A stretch of 64,000 nt of DNA, from the NCBI GenBank assembly GCA_035610365.1, contig CM069438.1:53812837-53876836 (forward strand), written 5' to 3'. Below the pieces are notes generated by a model. That model worked only from the letters and a program-made list of their open reading frames with translations, searched no databases and was not told the origin of the DNA. This document shows, piece after piece, positions 23,177-34,284 of the stretch (the stretch's first letter is position 1; each line of letters starts with the position of its first letter). The translations under genes and the position numbers were made by a program. Source of the stretch: Aquatica leii. Taxonomy: Eukaryota > Arthropoda > Insecta > Coleoptera > Lampyridae.

Positions 23177-26100
23177 TGTGCTCTCCACGGGACTTTTTGT
23201 TGTTTTAATTTGCATAAACAATTTGTTACTTAAATTGTTGCAACGTAAAATTGTTCTTTGCACTATAATCGGCAGTAATTTATACATAATTGAATTTGTT
23301 GCTAATTATAAACAATAAAAAACGATGTAGAATCGACGTGCTCTGGCGCAGGACTTTTCAAGTTTTATTTTGCCTAAAAAATTTGTTGCTTAAATTGTTA
23401 CAACGTAAAATTCTTCTTTGGACTATAATCGACAGTAATTTATACATAATCGAATTTGTTGCTAATTATAAACAATAAAAAACGACGTAGAATCGACGTG
23501 CTCTGGCGCGGGACTTTTCAAGTTTTATTTTCCCTAAAAAATTTGTTGCTTAAATTGTTACAACGTAAAATAGTTCTTTGCACTATAATCGACAGTAATT
23601 TATACATAATCGAATTTGTTGCTAACTATAAACAATAAAAAACGACGTAGAATCGACGTGCTCTGGCGCGGGACTTTTCAAGTTTTATTTTGCCTAAAAA
23701 ATTTGTTGCTTAAATTGTTACAACGTAAAATAGTTCTTTGCACTATAATCGACAGTAATTTATACATAATCGAAATTGTTGCTAACTATAAACAATAAAA
23801 AACGACGTAGAATCGATGTGCTCTGGCGCGGGACTTTTCATGTTTTAATTTGCTTAACAATTTGTTACTTAAATTGTTGCAACGTAAAATTGTTCTTAGC
23901 ACTATAATAAACAGTAATTTATACATAATCGAATTTGTTGCTAACTATAAACAATAAAAAACTACGTAGAATCGATGTGCTCTTACGCAGTACATTTCAA
24001 GTTTTATTTACCCTAAAAAATTTGTTGCTTAAATTGTTACAACGTAAAATTGTTCTTTGCACTATAATCGACAGTAATTTATACATGATCGAATTTGTCG
24101 CTAATTATAAACAATAAAAAACGACGTAGAATCGACGTGCTCTGGCGCGAGACTTTTCATGTTTTAATTTGCCTAAACAATTTGTTACTTAAATTGTTGC
24201 AACGTAAAATTGTTCTTAGCACTATAATAAACAGTAATTTATACATAATCGAATTTGTTGCTAACTATAAACAATAAAAAACAACGTAGAATCGATGTGC
24301 TCTTACGCGGTACATTTCAAGTTTTATTTAGCCTAAAAAATTTGTTGCTTAAATTGTTACAACGTAAAATTGTTCTTTGCACTATAATCGACAGTAATTT
24401 ATACATAATCGAATTTGTCGCTAATTATAAACAATAAAAAACGACGTAGAATCGACGTGCTCTGGCGCTTGACTTTTCAAGTTTTATTTTGCCTAAACAA
24501 TTTGTTGCTTAAATTGTTACAACGTAAAATTCTTCTTTGCACTATAATCAACAGTAATTTATACATAATCAAATTTGTTGCTAATTATAAACAATAAAAA
24601 ACGACGTAGAATCGACGTGCTCTGGCGCTTGACTTTTCAAGTTTTATTTTGCCTAAACAATTTGTTGCTTAAATTGTTACAACGTAAAATTCTTCTTTGC
24701 ACTATAATCGACAGTAATTTATACATAATCGAATTTGTCGCTAATTATAAACAATAAAAAACGACGTAGAATCAACGTGCTCTGGCGCTTGACTTTTCAA
24801 GTTTTATTTTGCCTAAACAATTTGTTGCTTAAATTGTTACAACGTAAAATTGTTCTTTGCACTATAATCGACAGTAATTTATACATAATCGAATTTGTCG
24901 CTAATTATAAACAATAAAACACGACGTAGAATCGACGTGCTCTGGCGCTTGACTTTTCAAGTTTTATTTTGCCTAAACAATTTGTTGCTTAAATTGTTAC
25001 AACGTAAAATTCTTCTTTGCACTATAATCAACAGTAATTTATACATAATCAAATTTGTTGCTAATTATAAACAATAAAAAACGACGTAGAATCGACGTGC
25101 TCTGGCGCTTGACTTTTCAAGTTTTATTTTGCCTAAACAATTTGTTGCTTAAATTGTTACAACGTAAAATTCTTCTTTGCACTATAATCGACAGTAATTT
25201 ATACATAATCGAATTTGTCGCTAATTATAAACAATAAAAAACGACGTAGAATCGACGTGCTCTGGCGCTTGACTTTTCAAGTTTTATTTTGCCTAAACAA
25301 TTTGTTGCTTAAATTGTTACAACGTAAAATTGTTCTTTGCACTATAATCGACAGTAATTTATACATAATCGAATTTGTCGCTAATTATAAACAATAAAAA
25401 ACGACGTAGAATCGACGTGCTCTGGCGCTTGACTTTTCAAGTTTTATTTAGCCTAAAAAATTTGTTGCTTAAATTGTTACAACGTAAAATTGTTCTTTGC
25501 ACTATAATCGACAGTAATTTATACATAATCGAATTTGTCGCTAATTATAAACAATAAAAAACGACGTAGAATCGACGTGCTCTGGCGCTTGACTTTTCAA
25601 GTTTTATTTTGCCTAAACAATTTGTTGCTTAAATTGTTACAACGTAAAATTCTTCTTTGCACTATAATCAACAGTAATTTATACATAATCAAATTTGTTG
25701 CTAACTATAAACAATAAAAAACGACGTAGAATCGACGTGCTCTGGCGCGAGACTTTTCATGTTTTAATTTGCCTAAACAATTTGTTGCTTAAATTGTTAC
25801 AACGTAAAATTCTTCTTTGCACTATAATCAACAGTAATTTATACATAATCAAATTTGTTGCTAACTATAAACAATAAAAAACGACGTAGAATCGACGTGC
25901 TCTGGCGCTTGACTTTTCAAGTTTTATTTTGCCTAAACAATTTGTTGCTTAAATTGTTACAACGTAAAATTCTTCTTTGCACTATAATCAACAGTAATTT
26001 ATACATAATCAAATTTGTTGCTAACTATAAACAATAAAAAACGACGTAGAATCGACGTGCTCTGGCGCGAGACTTTTCATGTTTTAATTTGCCTAAACAA

Positions 26101-28376
26101 TTTGTTACTTAAATTGTTGCAACGTAAAATTGTTCTTAGCACTATAATAAACAGTAATTTATACATAATCGAATTTGTTGCTAACTATAAACAATAAAAA
26201 ACAACGTAGAATCGATGTGCTCTTACGCGGTACATTTCAAGTTTTATTTAGCCTAAAAAATTTGTTGCTTAAATTGTTACAACGTAAAATTGTTCTTTGC
26301 ACTATAATCGACAGTAATTTATACATAATCGAATTTGTCGCTAATTATAAACAATAAAAAACGACGTAGAATCGACGTGCTCTGGCGCTTGACTTTTCAA
26401 GTTTTATTTTGCCTAAACAATTTGTTGCTTAAATTGTTACAACGTAAAATTGTTCTTTGCACTATAATCGACAGTAATTTATACATAATCGAATTTGTCG
26501 CTAATTATAAACAATAAAAAACGACGTAGAATCGACGTGCTCTGGCGCTTGACTTTTCAAGTTTTATTTTGCCTAAACAATTTGTTGCTTAAATTGTTAC
26601 AACGTAAAATTGTTCTTTGCACTATAATCGACAGTAATTTATACATAATCGAATTTGTCGCTAATTATAAACAATAAAAAACGACGTAGAATCGACGTGC
26701 TCTGGCGCTTGACTTTTCAAGTTTTATTTTGCCTAAACAATTTGTTGCTTAAATTGTTACAACGTAAAATTGTTCTTTGCACTATAATCGACAGTAATTT
26801 ATACATAATCGAATTTGTCGCTAATTATAAACAATAAAAAACGACGTAGAATCGACGTGCTCTGGAGCTTGACTTTTCAAGTTTTATTTTGCCTAAACAA
26901 TTTGTTGCTTAAATTGTTACAACGTAAAATTGTTCTTTGCACTATAATCGACAGTAATTTATACATAATCGAATTTGTCGCTAATTATAAACAATAAAAA
27001 ACGACGTAGAATCGACGTGCTCTGGCGCTTGACTTTTCAAGTTTTATTTTGCCTAAACAATTTGTTGCTTAAATTGTTACAACGTAAAATTGTTCTTTGC
27101 ACTATAATCGACAGTAATTTATACATAATCGAATTTGTCGCTAATTATAAACAATAAAAAACGACGTAGAATCGACGGGCTCTGGCGCTTGACTTTTCAA
27201 GTTTTATTTTGCCTAAACAATTTGTTGCTTAAATTGTTACAACGTAAAATTGTTCTTTGCACTATAATCGACAGTAATTTATACATAATCGAACTTGTCG
27301 CTAATTATAAACAATAAAAAACGACGTAGAATCGACGTGCTCTGGCGCTTGACTTTTCAAGTTTTATTTTGCCTAAACAATTTGTTGCTTAAATTGTTAC
27401 AACGTAAAATTGTTCTTTGCACTATAATCGACAGTAATTTATACATAATCGAATTTGTCGCTAATTATAAACAATAAAAAACGACGTAGAATCGACGTGC
27501 TCTGGAGCTTGACTTTTCAAGTTTTATTTTGCCTAAACAATTTGTTGCTTAAATTGTTACAACGTAAAATTGTTCTTTGCACTATAATCGACAGTAATTT
27601 ATACATAATCGAATTTGTCGCTAATTATAAACAATAAAAAACGACGTAGAATCGACGTGCTCTGGCGCTTGACTTTTCAAGTTTTATTTTGCCTAAACAA
27701 TTTGTTGCTTAAATTGTTACAACGTAAAATTGTTCTTTGCACTATAATCGACAGTAATTTATACATAATCGAATTTGTCGCTAATTATAAACAATAAAAA
27801 ACGACGTAGAATCGACGTGCTCTGGCGCTTGACTTTTCAAGTTTTATTTTGCCTAAACAATTTGTTGCTTAAATTGTTACAACGTAAAATTCTTCTTTGC
27901 ACTATAATCAACAGTAATTTATACATAATCAAATTTGTTGCTAACTATAAACAATAAAAAACGACGTAGAATCGACGTGCTCTGGCGCGAAACTTTTCAT
28001 GTTTTAATTTGCCTAAACAATTTGTTACTTAAATTGTTGCAACGTAAAATTGTTCTTAGCACTATAATAAACAGTAATTTATACATAATCGAATTTGTTG
28101 CTAACTATAAACAATAAAAAACAACGTAGAATCGATGTGCTCTTACGCGGTACATTTCAAGTTTTATTTAGCCTAAAAAATTTGTTGCTTAAATTGTTAC
28201 AACGTAAAATTGTTCTTTGCACTATAATCGACAGTAATTTATACATAATCGAATTTGTCGCTAATTATAAACAATAAAAAACGACGTAGAATCCACGTGC
28301 TCTGGCGCTTGACTTTTCAAGTTTTATTTTGCCTAAACAATTTGTTGCTGAAATTGTTACAACGTAAAATTCTTCT

Positions 28377-28445
28377 TCGATTCTCTGTCGTTTTTTGTTT
28401 ATAGTTAGCAACAAATTCGATTACGCATAAACTATTGTTAATTTT
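28377..28445 (-). repeat. Satellite-terminal inverted repeat, right arm
   Basis: Reverse-complement partner of 23,108-23,176 (67 of 69 bases). Together with 28,446-28,470 it forms a partial monomer in inverted orientation, joined to the last direct monomer at CTTCTTCGATTC (28,371-28,382). Confidence 0.85.
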
Positions 28446-28470
28446 AGTGCAAAGAAGAATTTTACGTTAT

Positions 28471-29285
28471 AATTATTTGAGCAAGATGTAAATGCAAATA
28501 TAATTTAAGATAACGAGGCTAACTTGCGCCAGGACGGCGAACGCATCGTGGTTATTTTAAAGAAGCGGTTAGAGGGTATGTCTAATAGTTTTTAATTTAG
28601 ATTTTGTTAAAATTTTTGATGTTTTAATAAGTAATTTTGTATTGTTATCTTTTTTTAATGAAGCTTAAATCATGTATGGTGTTAGTCTTTTACAGCATTT
28701 TCATATGTAAACGAATACGTAACTTTTTTTTGCGAATCTCGCAAATTAGGTAATGCTATTTTAGAGCAACAAATTTCCACCTGACATTAGTTTGCTTTTT
28801 TGTGCGCAATAAGTTTTTTTGAGGATGGGGGGTCCAGCTTTACGTTACGCTAGCCCCACCCGCTTCATTTCTAATTTTCTACTGTTCTTCTTGAGCAACA
28901 AAATTTTGAATACGGTAACAAATTAGCACATAATTAGCACTAATTTTTTCAAGAAGTCTGATTCTTTTTTCTGTTGGTGGGGGGTCCAAGTTAATGGACG
29001 TTTGTTTTGTCTATTACACCAACCTTACTCTTCTCTACTCCCAAGAAAAAGTGGCGCAAGGCACAAATTCGTCACTCTACTTTAGATACTACCATGTCAA
29101 CCCACGATCACCTCCGGTACTAAACTAGCCAAAGAAGGTAAGTCAAAGAATTAATTTTTTGTTTGTTTTATAACCTTTACAACTAGTATGTTACATTTTG
29201 TTGAGTCATGCTTGATCCCTCGGCTCTGTAAAAAAAAGTTTTGTGTGCCTCATTCCTGCAGAGTTTTTCCATAGTTTGTTATGTT
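28471..29285. other. Right flank of the satellite; diverged direct duplication
   Basis: No coding signal. Two related segments about 155 bp apart (28,764-28,850 and 28,890-28,995) both contain GAGCAACAAA(A)TTT and then a G-run followed by TCCA (GGATGGGGGGTCCA, GGTGGGGGGTCCA). An AGAAGGTAAGTCAAAG at about 29,130 is a good splice-donor consensus without an evident exon. Confidence 0.35.
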
Positions 29286-29289
29286 CCGC

Positions 29290-30115
29290 TGCTGGTTTGC
29301 TGCGGATTATTATTATACAAGATTCCATAGACGGGTTCAGGTCCTATATATTTCCCTGTTATGTCCTTTTTAGCTAGTGCGTACGCCATTAGGTTTCTCT
29401 TTACACCCTGGTCCTCTAGTATCCAGACTAACTACGCTTTCTGGCAAGTTGCCAATGTCTTCAGACTATTTATACATGCTGTAATCGTTTGTGTATTATC
29501 TCAAATGTTCCGATAATGTTCCTCAGTCAATAGAACCAATTTTAGTTTAAAAAACAGGCGCATATTTACTTAAGTTTAGCAAAATTTGCGTCTCATGGTG
29601 CCTGCCTCCATAATTCCGGCACCGACACCCAGGTCCCATCTGTGTACCAGATTTATCGGGTAAATGTTTCTTGTCCACTTGTCTCGTGGCGGTATTATCA
29701 CTTTAAACTTCTTTAAAATGTGATAATCGTTTGTAAAGTCGAATCTAATAGTTAAGTTTCTTCACGCAACACGTTGTATATATCCGATTTGTATGTCCCG
29801 GTAATTGAGTGTGTTCATTTATCTGTAGCCTGTGTGCTGTTTGTATTGCTTCCATCATCACAACGAAGTGGAATGGTAGAAAATTTGAAGTAGTGTTTTC
29901 ATGTCTGCTGTAGGCGTAGTTCCCATCGCTCCTATTATCAGCAAACATGTCGATCTCTGTACTTTGCACTTAGAAACGCACTGTATATGATGCGTGACCG
30001 ACCATCCGTGTAGTTTCATTAGAAACCCTTCGTTGACGGTTACCAGATAAACATTAAAAGCCGGTCTGGTATCAAGAATGAGTCTTAGATATTTCGTTCC
30101 GTATCAACATTTCAC
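29290..30115 (-). pseudogene. LINE ORF2 fragment: RT tail and RNase H
   Basis: Minus strand from 30,115: GTKYLRLILDTRPAFNVYL is the KYLG..D motif C-terminal to the RT core (about 30,110-30,050). Then a connection region with MNTLNYRDIQIGYIQRVA, NDYHILKKFKVIIPPRDKW near 29,725-29,670, and DLGVGAGIMEAGTMRRKFC near 29,635-29,580, the start of RNase H (TDGS.x.GVGAG). The rest is scattered: TQTITACINSLKTLATCQKA near 29,500-29,440 and MAYALAKKDITGKYIGPEPV then YGI and a stop near 29,390-29,315, matching the ALA+GPEP ending of I/R1-type RNase H tails. Frameshifted and with stops. Confidence 0.75.
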
Positions 30116-30269
30116 ATTTTAGTAATTTAATAAAATTTATACTACGTGATTGGTACGCGGACCCCACTGGTGAGGTAATTCGGATTTATTCGATACTTAC
30201 GGAAAGGGGTTGCGCCAGTGGTCAATTGTCATTTTCCAGTCTTCAATCGTTGTAAGTGGTTCGATTTTG

Positions 30270-31130
30270 AAAAAAAACTCTCTGCTTAATTATAAGTAAT
30301 TTTTCTTTTATTTAATTTTCATCGTCGATTATTTATATAACGTTTTCAGCAATTTCATTAAAATGAAGATTGTTTATGTATTTTGACGGAATTAAGACGA
30401 TTGTCGATTTAGTTGGCCTCACAGGTATATGGCAACGACAGCCATTTTGTTTTTAGTAATTTAAGGTTCTTACAGCAAATCTGATACATTCTAGGTATTC
30501 CTATTAAGAGTAGAAAGAGTAATTTCCCTGAAATTAAGTCGCATACAATAGACTGATCTAGCTAATATAATTAATGTGGAATTAATGACCTGAAGAATTT
30601 TTTTACTCGATTCAAACTTTGTACAGCTGTGGATACCGAAATATAGTCGATCTTAGCAGAAGATCTTGCTGTAACTTCTTGTTGTGACATCATTACAACA
30701 ATTTACCTTCAGTCGCAGTGATAAATCCGCCTTCAGCTATATTTCATAACATTGTTGAGTATGTTGATTGTATTCCAATTGAGTATCCTTAATTGTTTTA
30801 AACGTAGTCAAAGCCAAATTTTGGCAAACACATGTCGTTGTATGTAAGCTTACATACTTTCCGAGTTTTGAGAATAACATTTCGCATGTAGACGCCATCC
30901 TGCTTTAAAGAACTTTGGTGGGGTAAGTTTTCGAATTTGTACTCATTTGAACGATCGCTATTAATTATTTTAATTACGATATATTGTCGTGTTGGCAGTG
31001 ATTGACCAAGTTAACTTATGTAACCGGTAGTATCTTTTTCTGTTTTGCTTGTTATTAAATCCTGTAAAATAATATTATATAATCGCTTGTAATAAAAAGA
31101 TAATGTTAATTGTTATTGTTTGAAAGAATT
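30270..31130 (+). repeat. Repeat D, copy D2
   Basis: Aligns with D1. Donor-like ATAAGTAATT at 30,292, TATTTAATTTTCATCGTCG just after, CGTAGTCAAAGCCAAATTTTGG near 30,804, GTATGTAAGCTTACATAC near 30,840, and the exon-like end TGGTGGGGTAAGTTTT (GTAAG at 30,923) followed by GTACTCATTT as in D1. Confidence 0.6.
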
Positions 31131-31319
31131 ATACACGCTTGTTACTTTCTCTCGTTAATTGTCTGCTTTGCATTATCCTAATCTCTGATAGTGGGTTCAG
31201 GCGTATCTTTGATGTCTCCGAGTCAAGAATAAGGAATGACGCCTATTTTTTTTATATCGTAGCATTCTCAACCACGCCCACTCCTCTACATCTCAGCTAG
31301 CCGTGGTTGTTACCTACAG

Positions 31320-31780
31320 AATCCACTATAGCAAAATGTTGGTCACTTTCTCTGTCATCGAAAACATGATTACGTACATTATAGGTAGTTTTATTTCATC
31401 CGTTTCCTGTTACTTAGTAAACAAAAAGATTGCCGTCTTGACTAGATTCACTGATATTCTCTCTTTTTTACAACATTTCCCGACGGTGTTTAGTGCGCTC
31501 TGCATTCTGTTGGATACAGTTGCCCCAATTTTCTCGTTTGTAATAAAAGTGAAATCGTCGACGTATGATAAAGCTCATACTCCTCCGTCTTCTAGTTCAT
31601 GTAGTAGGCCATCCATGAGCAGGTAGCACAGCAAGGGTAACAGCACCCGGCCAGCCACCTTGGCTCTTATAGTGCTACCTTACAAAATAGCTGTTACAGA
31701 GCTGACCCAACGCACAAAGCCACATTAGAAAGCAAACTTACATGTTCTTGTCTCCAAGAAGCTCTGCAAAGACAGCACTT
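31320..31780 (-). pseudogene. LINE reverse transcriptase fragment, LOA/R1-like
   Basis: Minus strand from about 31,780. A GRVLLPLLCYLLMDGLLHEL run (about 31,655-31,600) corresponds to GGVLSPLLW.LVVD.LL, then ALSYVDDFTFITNEKIGATV at about 31,572-31,515 holds the catalytic YVDD box, followed by SNRMQSALNTVGKCCKKERI, SVNLVKTAIFLFTK and ETDEIKLPIMY. The same peptide pattern (NIMQSTLHTVKKWCKKQR.., QKTDDTKLL) is at 40,560-40,790 on the plus strand, so these are two copies of one LINE family. Confidence 0.8.
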
Positions 31781-31782
31781 CC

Positions 31783-31998
31783 ATGCTAACCATATGCGAT
31801 ATTGGATTTGCTCGCTATTTCCGTTCCGGTAACGTTAAGAAAAGAGCACGTGTTAGCGAAATGCTCTGTGAAGCTCAAGAATATTTAAACATCCGCATTA
31901 TTAATGGGAATAAAAATTCAATAATTATATCGGAAAGAATCGCTGAAGTGAAAGTGTATTACTATTTTGCGGTAAGATTTAATTTTCTTTTCTTCTAA
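31783..31998 (+). other. Unassigned 71-codon open frame
   Basis: A charged peptide including NVKKRARVSEMLCEAQEYLN then IRIINGNKNSIIISERIAEV, ending 30 bp after a GCGGTAAGATT donor-like site. No family recognised. It abuts the LINE fragment and could be a chance frame or an exon piece of something foreign. The sequence from 31,998 to 32,280 shows nothing. Confidence 0.15.
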
Positions 31999-32284
31999 TA
32001 GCATGTTAGTACCGTCGCGTGTTAACTTCAAGAAATCCTTTCGTTACTGCTAATTACTATAGTTAGAAATAACTTTTTCTAATGGTTAATAACTACTCAA
32101 TGCAAGAGCTCATGTATTCAATCGTTGCTTATTGAATGCAAACATGTCTGTAACTGGGGAAGTCGAATTCAGTATCTCGTTTGTTAGTAAAATATCGTGA
32201 AGGTTTGGCAGCGCACCTGTCTGGCCGATAAATCTAATATTGAATGTCACCTACGTAGTCTATTTGTGGTATAACTTATTACTT

Positions 32285-32760
32285 TACTTTTCAGATTTTT
32301 AAGAGATCTTTATTTCCCCTAGCGCTAGCAGCATTAAATACATGTAAGTACCCTTTTTCTGTATTTAATTGTTTTTGTGTCGATTGTTCGTAAAACTACC
32401 AAGTTGTCACAAGTAGCCTAAGCCTTTTTTTTTGCTATTATTTTTAGAAATTATTCAAGCTTGAGGCTTGATCGACTGTGCGCCTTACATTTCAATTCGC
32501 ACACATTTCATTTTGTAATCGTTCACTTTTTTTAACCTAATTTAATTAACTAAATTTAAATTTGCTACCGTAACTACCTACTCGTACATGGTGTTGCATA
32601 ACTTAAAACTGAATTTACTGTGACATTTCTTTGCGAACAGTTGTTTGATTTGTACTTGTTAGTTTAATTGTGTCTTATTCGTCCTTCTTAAGTGTTGTCA
32701 AGTAGAAACGAGCCTCTAGAGTCTTTTTTTCTCGTTTTATCATTATAATTGACACATCCA
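32285..32760 (+). repeat. Repeat D, second subtype
   Basis: Contains the cassette CTTTTCAG..ATACATGTAAGTACCC (acceptor at 32,292, GTAAGT at 32,344), CTAGCGCTAGCAGCATTAAA inside it, GTTGTCACAAGTAGCCTAAG about 70 bp on, ATTCAAGCTTGAGGCTTGA near 32,453, and a tail CTTAAGTGTTGTCAAGTAGAAA..TTCTCGTTTTATC near 32,687-32,740. It matches 37,678-38,105 plus 40,212-40,330, which gives the uninterrupted form of the site where a LINE is inserted. Confidence 0.65.
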
Positions 32761-34278
32761 AGACAGACTGAATTACTGCATCTATCCACTCTACGAAACA
32801 TTGGACTGCCGTTGCCTCTCTTTGCTGTAAATTAAGTCAGCGGTAATTGGGACGCACTTTAGCCAAGTGCTGAGTTCACGTTTCTACCGTAACAAGTTTA
32901 CAGACCCAATCAAAGGTATTCTGCAGGATATACCCCAAAAACACTTTCTGGGTTCATTTTTAAATGCAGCACAAAGACCTAGAGATGTTAAAAGAGTTTT
33001 GATGTGATTTTCGTACCGTATAAGTTTCGCCCACTTTTCGCTATATTCAGAACGACGTTGTCAATTAGTTGTTTCGTGACATAGAATTTTCCAAGAGAGA
33101 AAAACTATTTTTCCGGTGATTGTGGTGCGCTTCGCATATGATCTAACGTAAGTGCCAAAAAAGTTGTTATTTCTAAATTTGCACGCTCATGCGTGTTATA
33201 AATGAGTGTAGTATTTTCGTTGCTTTTGTGAAAGCCTTCTTGAGGTAAGCATTGATTAATATGTTTGTGATTTACTTTGATTTTCCCGTAATTGTGACAG
33301 CGACTTAGAATACCGCCACGTGTTGGCCAATTTGAAATGCTTCATGTCAATCCATTACCCACCGCTGGAAACTATAACTAGAAGCACGTACATAAGGAGG
33401 CTACTGGTTAATTAAACCACTTCCTAGACATAATCTGAGAACCAATCGTTATATTTCATGTGATGTTCGAATAAATTTGAAAACACATCTGCGATAGGAA
33501 TAGTGAAAACCACTCGGACGCTTAACGCATTTGATTACGACGATTCAGTGTTTGTCAAAAAGCAACTTACTTGTGATACAATCCTATATCTAATTACCAC
33601 TTTATTTTTCTTAGCGATTTTAGGGGATGATTGAAGCATGCAGATAGCTATTAGCATGTCTTAGTTAACCGTAAGTAACTTTTTTTCTTGCTATTAATTT
33701 TTGAATTTGTTGAACGTAAAGTACATGCGACTTAAATATAAATATTATCGCAATTAACGCACGCAGATTTTTGTTTGTACTGTTTCAATTTATGCAAAGT
33801 GCGATTTGCTTCGAGTTGCGAATTCCCTAGTTGTGCACTAAATCGACGTTTAACTCGGAGAATATATGTTACCTGACTGTATGTGTGGAGTTTTGCTTAG
33901 CTCCACTCATCTTACCTCCAGAGTAGTATAGTAGGGCCGGTTCTGGCTCGCTCGGGTAAGATCGGTAGGAGATCGTGAAGTTTCGTCGCTATCGTTTCGT
34001 TTCGGGTATGCTCGAGTTGCATTCGTATTTGGTAAGTCGGGATAGATCGCATTGGTGGTGGGGTAATTACAAAACGTCGTAGGAGTCGTTTCGTTTCGGT
34101 TATGACTTATACCAACGTTATGAATGTGATAGTGTATGGAACTATTCATTATTGCCATATGTGTAATTGTGCCTTGCTTACATTTTTTAACTTCTTTTTC
34201 TCTCGTTAAACATAAACTAATTTGTCGTTAACCAGTGTTTTGCCATTTGTTTTATTTCAGTTTTTGATAGATTTAAAC

Positions 34279-34284
34279 GGTATC
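34279..34284. repeat. Target site duplication GGTATC (left of Foldback element)
   Basis: Identical to 35,851-35,856. The related, empty site at 60,610-60,624 has a single GGTATC in the same context (AAACGGTATCTG). Confidence 0.8.

Larger units (their letters stand above)
23108..28470. repeat. 160-bp satellite array, about 33 monomers
   Basis: Tandem repeat with a strict 160-bp period (one or two units 159), AT-rich, from 23,108 to about 28,376, plus one inverted partial monomer to 28,470. Landmarks in each unit: GTAGAATCGACGTGCTCTGG, AAATTGTTACAACGTAAAAT, ATAATCGACAGTAATTTATA. A short inverted repeat AACAATTT..AAATTGTT sits mid-unit. Variant classes are clear: a common class (GGCGCTTGACTTTTC), a B class (GCGAGACTTTTCATGTTTTAA, CACTATAATAAACAG) and a C class (TCTTACGCGGTACATTTC). 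B is followed by C wherever C occurs. The unit length is close to nucleosomal. The 60-codon frame in each unit is a by-product: 160 is not a multiple of 3, so no frame continues between units. Confidence 0.95.

Noticed and set aside
23290-28277. Some thirty near-identical 60-codon open frames in the satellite
   Set aside because: They follow the 160-bp period, which is not a multiple of 3, start at different non-ATG or shifted codons and have no independent conservation of codon positions. They are by-products of the repeat.
23108-28470. CRISPR array
   Set aside because: Repeats are directly adjacent 160-bp monomers without unique spacers, in eukaryotic DNA with no cas genes.
31303-31626. 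107-codon plus-strand frame with hydrophobic segments
   Set aside because: Antisense to the minus-strand RT fragment holding the YVDD box.
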